Shown here: one piece after another, positions 54,257 through 62,581 of the stretch
Layout: each line of letters starts with the position of its first letter
How positions within the stretch are numbered: position 1 is the stretch's first letter
NCBI GenBank assembly: GCA_902517745.1
Contig: CABYDS010000004.1
Span: forward strand, 1 to 64,000
Source of the DNA: an uncultured Pelagibacteraceae bacterium
Lineage (GTDB): Bacteria; Pseudomonadota; Alphaproteobacteria; Pelagibacterales; Pelagibacteraceae
Reading direction: 5' to 3'
DNA length: 64,000 nt
Made by a program: the position numbers and the translations under genes
The notes under the pieces: generated by a model
The model's input: only the letters and a program-made list of their open reading frames with translations
The model's database searches: none
Told to the model about the DNA's origin: nothing

Positions 54257-54621
54257 AAAAAAATTCAAATTTAACTCTCGAACAAGAAAATATTTTATTC
54301 AATGAAGCAACCGAACCTCCAGGTTCAAGCGAGTTAAATAATGAAAAAAGGGAAGGTTCATATCACTGCATTAACTGTGATACCAAACTATTTAAATCAT
54401 CAACAAAATATGAAAGTGGATCAGGATGGCCATCTTTTTATAAATCTCTTCCAGATGTCTTCGAAACTAAAACCGATCACCATATCGGTTATGCTAGGAC
54501 AGAATACCATTGTAAAAAATGTGGAGGTCATCATGGACATATATTTGATGATGGTCCACAACCAACAGGAAAAAGATACTGTAATAACGGTGTTTGCTTA
54601 ATTTTCAAGCCAGATAAATAA
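54253..54621 (+). CDS. msrB: Methionine-(R)-sulfoxide reductase MsrB
   Basis: A 122-residue enzyme that repairs methionine R-sulfoxide. The zinc tetracysteine is Cys39/Cys42 and Cys87/Cys90. Catalytic Cys110 lies in GKRYCNNGV. The position that is a resolving cysteine in E. coli MsrB (SGCGWPSF) is Ser57 here (SGSGWPSF), while an additional Cys115 follows the catalytic site. It may use a different resolving cysteine or direct reduction. ATGA overlap with the upstream gene indicates coupling. Confidence 0.93.
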   Translation: MKKNSNLTLEQENILFNEATEPPGSSELNNEKREGSYHCINCDTKLFKSSTKYESGSGWPSFYKSLPDVFETKTDHHIGYARTEYHCKKCGGHHGHIFDDGPQPTGKRYCNNGVCLIFKPDK

Positions 54622-54657
54622 TTGTAATTAAAGCAAAAATAAAATAAATCTGTATGT

Positions 54658-55533
54658 ATGAATTTAATAAATAAGCTCTTTTTTACTCTTTGCTTATCTC
54701 TGTTCACAACTTTTGCGTATGGAGATACAGCTAATGATATACTGAACAGGCTTACAGACAAAATTTCATCAATTGTTGAAAATACTTTAGGAGGAGATAC
54801 AGAATTCTCTTTAGAGTTTCCAGAGGATGATGATGTTGAATTAGAAATACTAAAATTTAAAGAATTAGATAGCTCAGATGGTCAAAATTCATTTTCGCAA
54901 TTAAGTATTCATACTCAAGAAGTGAATGATGATACAAGATATATTTTAAATTTAGGATATGGACAAAGATATATATCTTCAGACAAATCGATGATCACGG
55001 GTATAAATGGATTTATTGATTACGATACAGAAGGCCATTCTAGAACAAGTTTAGGTTTTGAAGCAAAAGCTCCAATTTTAGAACTTACTGGAAACTATTA
55101 TTTAGGTCTGTCAGGAGTTGAAACGATTAATGGTGTTAAAGAAAAAGTATTAGATGGTCATGAAATAAACTTATCATCACAATTACCATACATGCCGTGG
55201 ACAAGATTAAATGTACAAAATTATGACTTTGAAAAAGATAAAGCATCTGAGAATACTGGTGGTAATTTGATTTCTCTTGAGATGAATTTATCTCCAAGCA
55301 TTCAATTTGAGGCCTCAAAGAATTTTATAGATACCAATGGAGTTGAGGATGAGGAGACATTCAAAATAATGTATTACAATCCGCCTAGAAATAAATCATC
55401 ACTTCAGGATGGGTTTTTATCAGCGAGTGCTTTTGAAAAAGGTGATGTCGAAGCAAAAATGAAAGACAAAGTTAGAAGAAGAAATGCAATGACAATTGAG
55501 GTTCAAGGAGCAGTAGTATTAACTAAGCAATAA
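54658..55533 (+). CDS. Inverse-autotransporter beta-domain protein without passenger
   Basis: A 291-residue exported protein. The signal peptide (1-22, ending FAYG) precedes an acidic helical stretch and a beta-barrel region resembling the intimin/invasin beta domain (RYILNLGYGQRYI, GINGFIDYDTEG, RTSLGFEAKAPIL). After the barrel only about 30 residues remain; there is no Ig-like passenger. It may be a stand-alone outer-membrane pore or anchor for the secreted protein encoded four bases downstream. Functional assignment is tentative. Confidence 0.7.
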   Translation: MNLINKLFFTLCLSLFTTFAYGDTANDILNRLTDKISSIVENTLGGDTEFSLEFPEDDDVELEILKFKELDSSDGQNSFSQLSIHTQEVNDDTRYILNLGYGQRYISSDKSMITGINGFIDYDTEGHSRTSLGFEAKAPILELTGNYYLGLSGVETINGVKEKVLDGHEINLSSQLPYMPWTRLNVQNYDFEKDKASENTGGNLISLEMNLSPSIQFEASKNFIDTNGVEDEETFKIMYYNPPRNKSSLQDGFLSASAFEKGDVEAKMKDKVRRRNAMTIEVQGAVVLTKQ

Positions 55534-55536
55534 TTT

Positions 55537-56235
55537 ATGAGAAATTTAATCAAATCAATATTAATTTTGTTTATCTCAATTTATTCAGTTAACGCATTTG
55601 CAGCAACAGGAGCAGCCACTGAGTATGGGGTAACAATGACAAAACTTGAGCTTTGCGAAACTGGAAGTACCACAGCGAATTGTTTAAACCCATTAACTAT
55701 ATCACCAAGTGGAACATCAGGAGTTGTAGATATCGCATCAGTCAGTGCAGGAGCCACAGCTGGATCTTATGGAAATATTGCAAAAGCAAAAATTGGAACA
55801 TTATATACCTTTATTCAAATTACTATGAGTAGACAATTTACAATGACTGGAACAGCAGGAAGTTGTGCAACCAAAGCTGGGGAGTCTGGAACTAAAACTA
55901 CAGATGCAAAAGGACAAACCGGTGGTACTCCGGGATCTTCAACTTTATATGTTCCCGATGGATCCAGTTATAATGATCATATGAATGGATCAGTAGACTC
56001 ATTGGGTGCAAGTGTTTCAAATGATGGCGTAATAGGTAGTAGTGATGAGTACTTTCAATACAGAAAAATTATTTCGGGAAGCGGTTTAAAAGTTAAAGCA
56101 GGTGACTTTCCAACTGTAAAAGTAGCATTTGATGTATCAAATGCAGTTGGTGAAGCTACTGGTGGTGCAGCTGCGTGTACTGGTAATGTTATGTATGCGA
56201 ATGAACCAGGGATGACAATATCATTCGAAGATTAA
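55537..56235 (+). CDS. Secreted Gly/Ser/Thr-rich protein, unknown
   Basis: A 232-residue protein with a signal peptide (about 1-22, ending VNAFA). The mature part is rich in Gly, Ser, Thr and Ala and low in charge. Six cysteines could form disulfides. I do not recognise the family. It starts three bases after the inverse-autotransporter stop, so the pair is probably coexpressed; it may be a surface partner. It is convergent with grxC. Confidence 0.68.
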   Translation: MRNLIKSILILFISIYSVNAFAATGAATEYGVTMTKLELCETGSTTANCLNPLTISPSGTSGVVDIASVSAGATAGSYGNIAKAKIGTLYTFIQITMSRQFTMTGTAGSCATKAGESGTKTTDAKGQTGGTPGSSTLYVPDGSSYNDHMNGSVDSLGASVSNDGVIGSSDEYFQYRKIISGSGLKVKAGDFPTVKVAFDVSNAVGEATGGAAACTGNVMYANEPGMTISFED

Positions 56236-56239
56236 AATA

Positions 56240-56494
56240 TTATTCTAAAGAACTTAAAAGCTTTCCGGTTTTTTCTAGCTCTCTTAATTCTTGATAACCC
56301 CCAACATGATGTTCATCAAAGAATATTTGAGGAATAGTTCTTCTTCCATTTGCTTTCTTAGTCATTTCGTCTCTTAGACCTTCTTTTGTTGATATATCTA
56401 TCTCGTTATAATTAAGATTATTTCTTGATAATAATCTTTTTGCTGCATCGCAAAAGTTACACATTGGACCAGAGTAAACTGTAATATTTTTCAT
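56240..56494 (-). CDS. grxC: Glutaredoxin (GrxC-like)
   Basis: An 84-residue glutaredoxin. The active site is Cys12-x-x-Cys15 in SGPMCNFCDAAK, CNFC rather than the classic CPYC. GSH-binding elements are present: RRTIPQIFFDEHHVGG contains the TIPQIF cis-proline segment and the GG turn. It acts as a thiol reductant, possibly for ribonucleotide reductase. It shares a strand with the DUF2805 gene. Confidence 0.93.
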   Translation of the reverse strand: MKNITVYSGPMCNFCDAAKRLLSRNNLNYNEIDISTKEGLRDEMTKKANGRRTIPQIFFDEHHVGGYQELRELEKTGKLLSSLE

Positions 56495-56526
56495 GTTTTT
56501 ATATATAACCTAAGATTAATAAATTA

Positions 56527-56826
56527 CTAGAGTGTGTAATCGTTTTTATTTATTTTAGATTTGATAAGTTTTCTCGAATATTCAAATTTTTTTCTATGTT
56601 TTATACTTTGTGAGCTAGCCCTTTTTCTCCATAATCTAAATGAAGAAGGTTTCAATGATCTCCTCATTATTTTAATAACTTCACCCTCAGTCTTCCCAGT
56701 TTTTTTTTCAATTTCTTCAAAAGTAATTCTGTCAGCCCAAGCTGCCCATATGACCCAATCTGGACTCTCCAAAGAAGGCTCTGGATTCTTAACTCTGGTT
56801 GTTGGTCTGTGACTTTTTTTCATCAA
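56527..56826 (-). CDS. DUF2805 family protein
   Basis: A 99-residue basic protein. The conserved core PDWVIWAAWADRITFEEIEK followed by TGKTEGEVIKIMRRSLKPSS resembles the DUF2805 (TIGR03643) family, which has a helix-turn-helix-like appearance. The function is unknown. The start could be either of two consecutive Met codons. It sits 32 bases upstream of grxC and is divergent from the lysE-type gene. Confidence 0.8.
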   Translation of the reverse strand: MMKKSHRPTTRVKNPEPSLESPDWVIWAAWADRITFEEIEKKTGKTEGEVIKIMRRSLKPSSFRLWRKRASSQSIKHRKKFEYSRKLIKSKINKNDYTL

Positions 56827-56890
56827 AATTCAATAAATTGCTAAAATTATTTTAATGCAAATATTTAAGCCTATGATAATATCATTTTTA

Positions 56891-56937
56891 GATAGTCCTA
56901 TCTAGCCATCTTTAGCTCCCGGTTTTTTAGGACTATC
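56891..56937 (+). promoter_or_regulatory. Inverted repeat in the leader of the LysE-type gene
   Basis: GATAGTCCTA (56891-56900) and TAGGACTATC (56928-56937) form a perfect 10-base inverted repeat enclosing 27 bases. The right arm holds AGGA (56929-56932), the only Shine-Dalgarno-like sequence before ATG 56944, so pairing would hide it. This suggests translational control by an RNA switch or an operator. No known riboswitch consensus was recognised in the loop. Confidence 0.45.
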
Positions 56938-56943
56938 CTTAAA

Positions 56944-57558
56944 ATGCTTCCCTTAGATTTTATCCTTTTTTTACAGATTATCATTTTTATGTTCATTACT
57001 CCTGGAACACCCAGAATTGTAATTATTTCTTACTCAATGAATTATGGAGTTCAAAAGTGTGTTTGGACTGCGTTAGGAGATGTAACTGCAAATATAATTC
57101 AGGCAACTCTTGTGATATTTGTTATTGGATCTTTTTTGTCAGACAATCCAACAATATTAAATACATTAAAATGGTTGGGTATCGCTTATTTAACTTATCT
57201 TGCATATGATATTTATAAATCGAGACCTAAAGATATAAATACAAAAGATATTTCTGATAAAAGTTTTTTTTCTTTTTACAAAGATGGATTTTTAGTAGCA
57301 GGGACAAGCCCTAAAGCATGGATGTTCTTTCCATTTATATTTCCACAATTTATTGATTTTAATTCTAATTATATTATTCAGTTTATTATTTTAATTACGA
57401 CTTATGTAGTATTAGATTTTCTATCTTTGGTTGGTTATGCAGTTTTAGCTAATAAGTTAATTGTTTGGATAAAAGCCAATCCTAAAATTATAAATACAAT
57501 TTCTGCTTGTGTAATTATTTTGATTGCAATAATTATTGCATTTACTCAACAATACTAA
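56944..57558 (+). CDS. LysE/RhtB-family exporter
   Basis: A 204-residue membrane protein with about six helices. The N-terminal motif FITPGTPRIVIISYSMNYGV fits the LysE/RhtB family signature (PGPxxxxv-like). A second conserved segment, GTSPKAWMFFPFIFPQFI, also fits. It probably exports an amino acid or similar metabolite. It is divergent from DUF2805, preceded by a strong inverted repeat, and followed by the Liv importer after 88 bases. Confidence 0.85.
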   Translation: MLPLDFILFLQIIIFMFITPGTPRIVIISYSMNYGVQKCVWTALGDVTANIIQATLVIFVIGSFLSDNPTILNTLKWLGIAYLTYLAYDIYKSRPKDINTKDISDKSFFSFYKDGFLVAGTSPKAWMFFPFIFPQFIDFNSNYIIQFIILITTYVVLDFLSLVGYAVLANKLIVWIKANPKIINTISACVIILIAIIIAFTQQY

Positions 57559-57646
57559 GGTATATTGCGCTACTACTCCCACTTGCAATTAAATAATTTT
57601 TGTTATTAATTTAACCTTTATTAATTAATTAATTAAAGGGGAATAA
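57559..57646 (+). promoter_or_regulatory. livJ upstream region
   Basis: TTGCAA at 57583-57588 with an AT-rich -10 (around 57605-57611) gives a weak promoter candidate. The palindromic tetranucleotide run TTAATTAATTAATTAA (57621-57636) abuts a strong Shine-Dalgarno AAAGGGGA at 57635-57642, one of the strongest in the window. It is consistent with a highly expressed binding protein. The promoter itself is uncertain. Confidence 0.35.
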
Positions 57647-58885
57647 ATGAAAATAAAAAACATTTTAATTACATTTGTTTCTGCAATAGCATTATTATTT
57701 TCAACTTCAGTTGTATCGTTTGCAAAAGTAGTTGGAGATAAAATTATTTTAGGTGCTGCAATCTCTTTAACTGGTAAGTATTCATCTAATGGTGTTCATA
57801 CTCAAAACGGCTACAACATGGCTGTTGATAGAATTAACAGCATGGGTGGTGTAAAAGTTGGGGGAAAAACTTATAAGTTTGATATTATTTATTATGATGA
57901 TGAGTCAAACCCTAAGAGAGCAGCTCAGCTTGCAGAAAGATTAATCTCACAAGATAAAGTAGAGTTCATGCTTGGGCCATACAGTTCAGGATTGACAAAA
58001 GCGATCGCACCAGTAACAGAAAAATATGGTGTTCCAATGGTTGAGGCTAACGGTGCTTCTAGATCTTTGTTTACAAAAGGTTACAAATATCTATTTGCGG
58101 TATTAGCACCAGCAAACTTATATCTTGATGTAGCAATAAGAACAGCTGTTGAATTAAATGGTGGAAAAGGTGTAAGAATTGCACAAGCTTTTGAGCAAGA
58201 TGCATTCTCGCAAGACGTAAGATTAGGTATTTTAGATGCTGCTAAAGAAACTGGATCTGAAATTATAATCGACGATAAACTTCCAAAAGAGCTTAATGAT
58301 ATGGCTGCTACATTAGTTAAAGTAAAACAAATGAAGCCAGATGTATTGGTTGTTTCAGGGCATACAAAAGGAGCTTTAACAGCAATAAGACAAATTTCAG
58401 AAATGAAAGTTGATGTTCCGATGTTGGCAATGACACACTGTGATGCTGCAAAATTATCAAAGCAACATGGTAAAAATTCTCAATATGCATTATGTGCTTC
58501 TCAATGGCATAAAACATTAACTTACAAAGATGATTTCTTTAAAGATGGTATGACATATGCAGCAGATTTTGAAAAAGAATTTGGCTATGATCCACCATAT
58601 CAATCTGCAGAGTCTTCAGCTGCATTGTTAGTATTTAAAGATGCTTTTGAAAGAGCAAATACTTTTGATCAGAAAAAAGTAAGAGATGCTCTTGCTGCAA
58701 CTAACATGCAAACATTCTATGGAAATATTAAATTTGCACCTGGTGGTCAAAATGTTGATAAACCAATGGTACTTTTCCAAGTAATGTGTGATGATGCTGG
58801 TAAGTGTGAAAATAAGGTTGTTGCTCCATTAAAATGGGCTTCAGCTGAGTTAATACACCCAGTACCAAAGTGGTCTGAAAGATAA
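57647..58885 (+). CDS. livJ: Liv-type ABC transporter substrate-binding protein
   Basis: A 412-residue periplasmic binding protein, type I fold, with a signal peptide (1-26, ending VSFA). The family motif IILGAAISLTGKYSSNGVHT is at the N-terminus, and YYDDESNPKRAAQLAERLI follows. It is about 40 residues longer than E. coli LivJ, and two cysteine pairs lie near the C-terminus. It delivers an amino acid or related small molecule to the LivHM-GF transporter encoded downstream. The ligand cannot be read from sequence. A strong terminator separates it from livH. Confidence 0.9.
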   Translation: MKIKNILITFVSAIALLFSTSVVSFAKVVGDKIILGAAISLTGKYSSNGVHTQNGYNMAVDRINSMGGVKVGGKTYKFDIIYYDDESNPKRAAQLAERLISQDKVEFMLGPYSSGLTKAIAPVTEKYGVPMVEANGASRSLFTKGYKYLFAVLAPANLYLDVAIRTAVELNGGKGVRIAQAFEQDAFSQDVRLGILDAAKETGSEIIIDDKLPKELNDMAATLVKVKQMKPDVLVVSGHTKGALTAIRQISEMKVDVPMLAMTHCDAAKLSKQHGKNSQYALCASQWHKTLTYKDDFFKDGMTYAADFEKEFGYDPPYQSAESSAALLVFKDAFERANTFDQKKVRDALAATNMQTFYGNIKFAPGGQNVDKPMVLFQVMCDDAGKCENKVVAPLKWASAELIHPVPKWSER

Positions 58886-58897
58886 AATAAACCATTT

Positions 58898-58927
58898 AAG
58901 CCCCCTAGAAATAGGGGGCTTTTTTTT
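58898..58927 (+). terminator. Rho-independent terminator after livJ
   Basis: AAGCCCCCTA (58898-58907), loop GAAA, TAGGGGGCTT (58912-58921), followed by a T-run to 58927. The 10-base-pair GC-rich stem with tetraloop is the clearest terminator in the window. It lies between livJ and the permease genes, so partial readthrough would give more binding protein than permease. Confidence 0.95.
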
Positions 58928-58947
58928 ATAGAAATCAAAATTAAATT

Positions 58948-59841
58948 ATGGATTTTTTAGTCTTCCAATATCCAATGATAACCATTCAAGCATGTCTTGA
59001 TGGACTTCTACTTGGAATACTTTTTGCATTAATCGCTTATGGAATGGCACTGCAATGGGGTGTTATGAATATAATTAACATTGCACAGGGAGACCTTGTA
59101 ATCTTAGGAGGATACATTGCATACTTTATGTATCTCTACGGCATTCATCCAGCCTGGGGAGTAATTGTTTCTCCTATAATTATGTATTTTGTTGGAATTG
59201 CAATTTACAAATTAGTTATAAATAAAGTTGTCGATAGAGATCTGTTCATTTCAATATTAGCAACTTTTGGAATTAGTATTCTTTTCATGCAACTAATGAA
59301 TTTCGCATTTGGAGCAGACGTTGTTTTAGCTAATTCTGGTTACGGTACTACAATGCTATTTGATAATAATGTTGTTTTACCAAACTCTAAAATATTTTCT
59401 GCTTTTATAAGCATTGTCTTTGCAATTTGTTTAGTAGTTTATATGAAAAGATCAAAATTAGGTCGTGCTATTAGAGCAACAGCTCAAAATGCAAGAGCCG
59501 CAAAGATTTTAGGTGTTGATACAGAAAAAGTTTATGCAGCAACCTTTGGAATAAATGCAGCATTATGTGGTGTAGCAGGAGCTTTAATTTCAATAACTTT
59601 TACAATTCATCCTTATATGGGATTACCATACACTATAAGATCATTTATGATTGTAATTGTTGCAGGATTAGGAAATTTACCTGGAGTTGCTATGTCAGGT
59701 ATGGGATTAGGAATATTTGAAGAATTTGCAGATTATATTCTTGGTACAGAATTTAGAATTGGTTCAGTATTTTTATTATTAGTTTTAATTTTAGTTTACA
59801 GAAGATTTAAACTTTCAAGAAAAAGAGAGTATTTAAAGTGA
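58948..59841 (+). CDS. livH: LivH-type permease
   Basis: A 297-residue membrane permease with about eight helices. The N-terminal GLLLGILFALIAYGMALQWG and the INIAQGDLVILGGYIAY motif are typical of LivH. The cytoplasmic coupling loop (GRAIRATAQNARAAKILGVD) is the ATPase-contact segment. It pairs with LivM. Its stop overlaps the start of a small ORF (GTGA). Confidence 0.93.
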   Translation: MDFLVFQYPMITIQACLDGLLLGILFALIAYGMALQWGVMNIINIAQGDLVILGGYIAYFMYLYGIHPAWGVIVSPIIMYFVGIAIYKLVINKVVDRDLFISILATFGISILFMQLMNFAFGADVVLANSGYGTTMLFDNNVVLPNSKIFSAFISIVFAICLVVYMKRSKLGRAIRATAQNARAAKILGVDTEKVYAATFGINAALCGVAGALISITFTIHPYMGLPYTIRSFMIVIVAGLGNLPGVAMSGMGLGIFEEFADYILGTEFRIGSVFLLLVLILVYRRFKLSRKREYLK

Positions 59842-60020
59842 GAAAAGCTAAAATTAAAGACGATAATGGCAAAATGATAGAAGTGGATATTGTCAAATTT
59901 AAAAAACATTTAGATGAATATCATTCAACGGGATCTAGTCTTCATGAAGAAAATGGACATTATTTTACAGTTGATAAAGATTTTAGAGATAAAATAGAGA
60001 GTTTGTATGAACAGAAATAG
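59838..60020 (+). CDS. Small ORF between livH and livM, unknown
   Basis: A 60-residue hydrophilic, charged protein starting at GTG 59838, overlapping the livH stop (GTGA), and ending 14 bases inside livM. The sequence is rich in Lys, Asp and His (KHLDEYHSTGSSLHEENGHY). It has no membrane helix or signal peptide. Coupling on both sides argues that it is translated, but I do not recognise it. It might be an accessory subunit or a regulator of the transporter. Confidence 0.6.
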   Translation: MRKAKIKDDNGKMIEVDIVKFKKHLDEYHSTGSSLHEENGHYFTVDKDFRDKIESLYEQK

Positions 60021-61059
60021 TTGGATTTTGTATATAGGAATTTTGGTATTTGGTTTAGTTGCACCATTTATTTTTCCAGCTTTTAAAGTTCAATTATCGA
60101 TTCTGTGTGTATTAATTGTCCTTGCAACCACTTGGAATATTCAAGGTGGTGAAATGGGCTACAACACATTTGGCAATATTCTTTTTTATGGTTTGGGAAT
60201 GTATCTTTGTGCATCTGTTCAAGTTGGTATGTTTTTCCCATTGGCAGAATGGACAGAAAGTGGTGGTGAAAAAACTTTCGTTCACACACCTTCACAATTC
60301 TTTCAAGGCATGGCAGCTGGTCTGGTAGTTGCAGCCGTTGTTCCTACAATTGTTGCGGGATTAATTGGTTATGCAATTTTAGGATTAAGAGGTCATTACT
60401 TTGCAATTTGTACATTAGGTTTAGGAGTTGCAGCAGGAGAAATTTCTGGAGGTATTGAAATTATTGGAGCTGGACAGGGCTTTACCACTCCTCCTTTTCC
60501 AAACATAGGAGGTCTTGAGGCAAGAGGTGAATTTTTTTATTTTCTAAGTTTTGGAGCACTAGTACTTACTTTCATTGCTGTACGAGCAATTTACACAACA
60601 AGGTTTAGATTAATTCTGAATGCAATCAGAGATAATGAAGATAAAGCTGAAGCAATGGGAATTGAGACTATGAAATACAAAATAACTGGATGGATGATTT
60701 CAGCTTTCTTTTGTGGTCTTGCAGGTGGAATAATGGGAGGTTTAGTTGGTTATATCGATTCAACAGATGTTGCATTTGATGGAAGAGAAATGGGTGTATT
60801 CATGGTTTTAATGGCAATTCTTGGGGGCAAAGGAACTTTATGGGGACCAATTATCGGTGCAACTTTATTTCATTTTTTTAAAGAAGGATTTTGGACATTC
60901 TTCCTAGGTTGGCAATATGTTGCATTAGGAGTTTTAATCGTAGTTATAGTAATTTATTTCCCAGAGGGATTAATGGGATGGTTAAGAGAAAAATATCCAG
61001 AAAGATTTGGTGAAGTTATTGATGAAGCAGATCGAAAAGCACAGGTAGAATTAAAATGA
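60007..61059 (+). CDS. livM: LivM-type permease
   Basis: A 350-residue membrane permease with about eight to ten helices. The family segment LRGHYFAICTLGLGVAAGEI and the coupling loop FRLILNAIRDNEDKAEAMGI are conserved. It forms the translocation pathway with LivH. Its stop overlaps the livG start by four bases (ATGA). Confidence 0.92.
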   Translation: MNRNSWILYIGILVFGLVAPFIFPAFKVQLSILCVLIVLATTWNIQGGEMGYNTFGNILFYGLGMYLCASVQVGMFFPLAEWTESGGEKTFVHTPSQFFQGMAAGLVVAAVVPTIVAGLIGYAILGLRGHYFAICTLGLGVAAGEISGGIEIIGAGQGFTTPPFPNIGGLEARGEFFYFLSFGALVLTFIAVRAIYTTRFRLILNAIRDNEDKAEAMGIETMKYKITGWMISAFFCGLAGGIMGGLVGYIDSTDVAFDGREMGVFMVLMAILGGKGTLWGPIIGATLFHFFKEGFWTFFLGWQYVALGVLIVVIVIYFPEGLMGWLREKYPERFGEVIDEADRKAQVELK

Positions 61060-61796
61060 GTATTTTAGAAGTAAACAACGTAAGTAAATCATTTGGAGGT
61101 GTTAAAGCTAATGTAGATATTTCAATGTCGGTTGAAAAAGGAAAGATAGTTGGTCTTATAGGACCTAATGGATCTGGTAAAACCACATTGTTTAATTCGA
61201 TAGTTGGCACATATCCAATAGACAATGGTTCAATTAAGTTTAATGGAAAAGAAGTATCAGAATTACCAGTGCCAGTAATTGCAAAATTAGGATTACTAAG
61301 AACATTTCAGCAAACTAGAATTTATGGAAAATTAAATTGTGTAGATAATATGCTTATCAGTCACAAAGGTAGTGATGAAAGTTTGTTTAAAATATTCTCA
61401 AAAATTCCAAAAGAGCTTACAGAAAAAGCAGAAAATTTACTTAATTTTGTTGGCTTGTATCAAAAAAGAAAACTTAGAGCAGGAGACTTATCTTTTGGTC
61501 AGCAAAAGTTATTAGAACTTGCAATGGCACTAATGAATGAACCAGAAATGCTATTATTAGACGAGCCAACAGCAGGTATAAATCCTACTTTAATTAATGG
61601 AATTATTGATAGACTAATAAAAGTTAATCAAGATTTTGGAATAACATTGCTGGTTATTGAGCACAATATGAGAGTAATTATGCAATTAGCTGAAGACATA
61701 TTTTGTCTTGCTCATGGCAAAATGCTTGCAAATGGTACTCCAGATGAAATTAAAAAAGACAAAAGAGTAGTAGATGCGTATTTGGGGGCTCAATAA
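61056..61796 (+). CDS. livG: LivG-type ABC ATPase
   Basis: A 246-residue ABC ATPase. Walker A is GPNGSGKTT, the signature region LSFGQQKLLELAMAL, Walker B MLLLDEPTAG, and the switch His lies in VIEHNMRVIMQL. The LivG-type C-terminus (VVDAYLGAQ) is present. It powers import with LivF. It overlaps livM by four bases and livF by one. Confidence 0.95.
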   Translation: MSILEVNNVSKSFGGVKANVDISMSVEKGKIVGLIGPNGSGKTTLFNSIVGTYPIDNGSIKFNGKEVSELPVPVIAKLGLLRTFQQTRIYGKLNCVDNMLISHKGSDESLFKIFSKIPKELTEKAENLLNFVGLYQKRKLRAGDLSFGQQKLLELAMALMNEPEMLLLDEPTAGINPTLINGIIDRLIKVNQDFGITLLVIEHNMRVIMQLAEDIFCLAHGKMLANGTPDEIKKDKRVVDAYLGAQ

Positions 61797-62581
61797 TGTC
61801 TAATCAGTATGAAGTTTTAGGTAAAGCACCTGGTGCAGAAGATCTAAAAAACTTATCTTCTGAAGATACTCATTTAACAATAAAAAATTTGAATGCTGGA
61901 TATGGTAAAATGGAAATTTTACATAATTTTGATTTATTTGTAAGCAAAGCACAATCATTATGTTTAATTGGTCCTAATGGAGCAGGTAAATCAACAATAC
62001 TTCACTCAATATATGGATTTACAAATATTTTTTCTGGTAAAATAGAAATTGATGGAAAAGAAATAACAAATTTAACTCCTGCTGAAAAATTAAAGTCAGT
62101 TGGTATAGCTTATATTCTGCAAGATAATTCAGTTTTTCCAGATATGACTGTTGAGGAAAATTTGTTAATGGGAGGTTTTATCAAAGATAAAACCGAAGAG
62201 TCATATCAAGAAGCAGAAAAGATTTTAGATAAATACGAAAGATTAAGGAATAGAAGAAATCAACCGGCAAAAGTATTATCAGGTGGAGAAAGAAGATTAT
62301 TAGAAATATCTAGAGCTTTAGTAATGAAGCCTTCTGTTCTTCTGGTGGATGAACCTTCTATTGGATTGGAGCCAAGATATATTGATATGGTATTTGAAAT
62401 TTTGGGAGACTTACAAAAAAATGAAAAGAAAACAATTATTCTAGTTGAGCAAAATGCCAAAAAAGGTCTAGAGTTTTCTGATATTGGATATGTATTAGTA
62501 TCTGGACAAACGGCAATAGCCGGAAGAGGTGATGATTTACTTAAAAATGATGATGTTGGACGTCTATTCTTAGGCGGATGA
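61796..62581 (+). CDS. livF: LivF-type ABC ATPase
   Basis: A 261-residue ABC ATPase with a 27-residue N-terminal extension before the core (LTIKNLNAGYGKMEILHNFD). Motifs are Walker A GPNGAGKST, signature LSGGERRLLEIS, Walker B VLLVDEPSIGL and switch VEQNAKKGLEFSD. The C-terminus (VGRLFLGG) is LivF-like. It overlaps livG by one base and azlC by four. Confidence 0.95.
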   Translation: MSNQYEVLGKAPGAEDLKNLSSEDTHLTIKNLNAGYGKMEILHNFDLFVSKAQSLCLIGPNGAGKSTILHSIYGFTNIFSGKIEIDGKEITNLTPAEKLKSVGIAYILQDNSVFPDMTVEENLLMGGFIKDKTEESYQEAEKILDKYERLRNRRNQPAKVLSGGERRLLEISRALVMKPSVLLVDEPSIGLEPRYIDMVFEILGDLQKNEKKTIILVEQNAKKGLEFSDIGYVLVSGQTAIAGRGDDLLKNDDVGRLFLGG

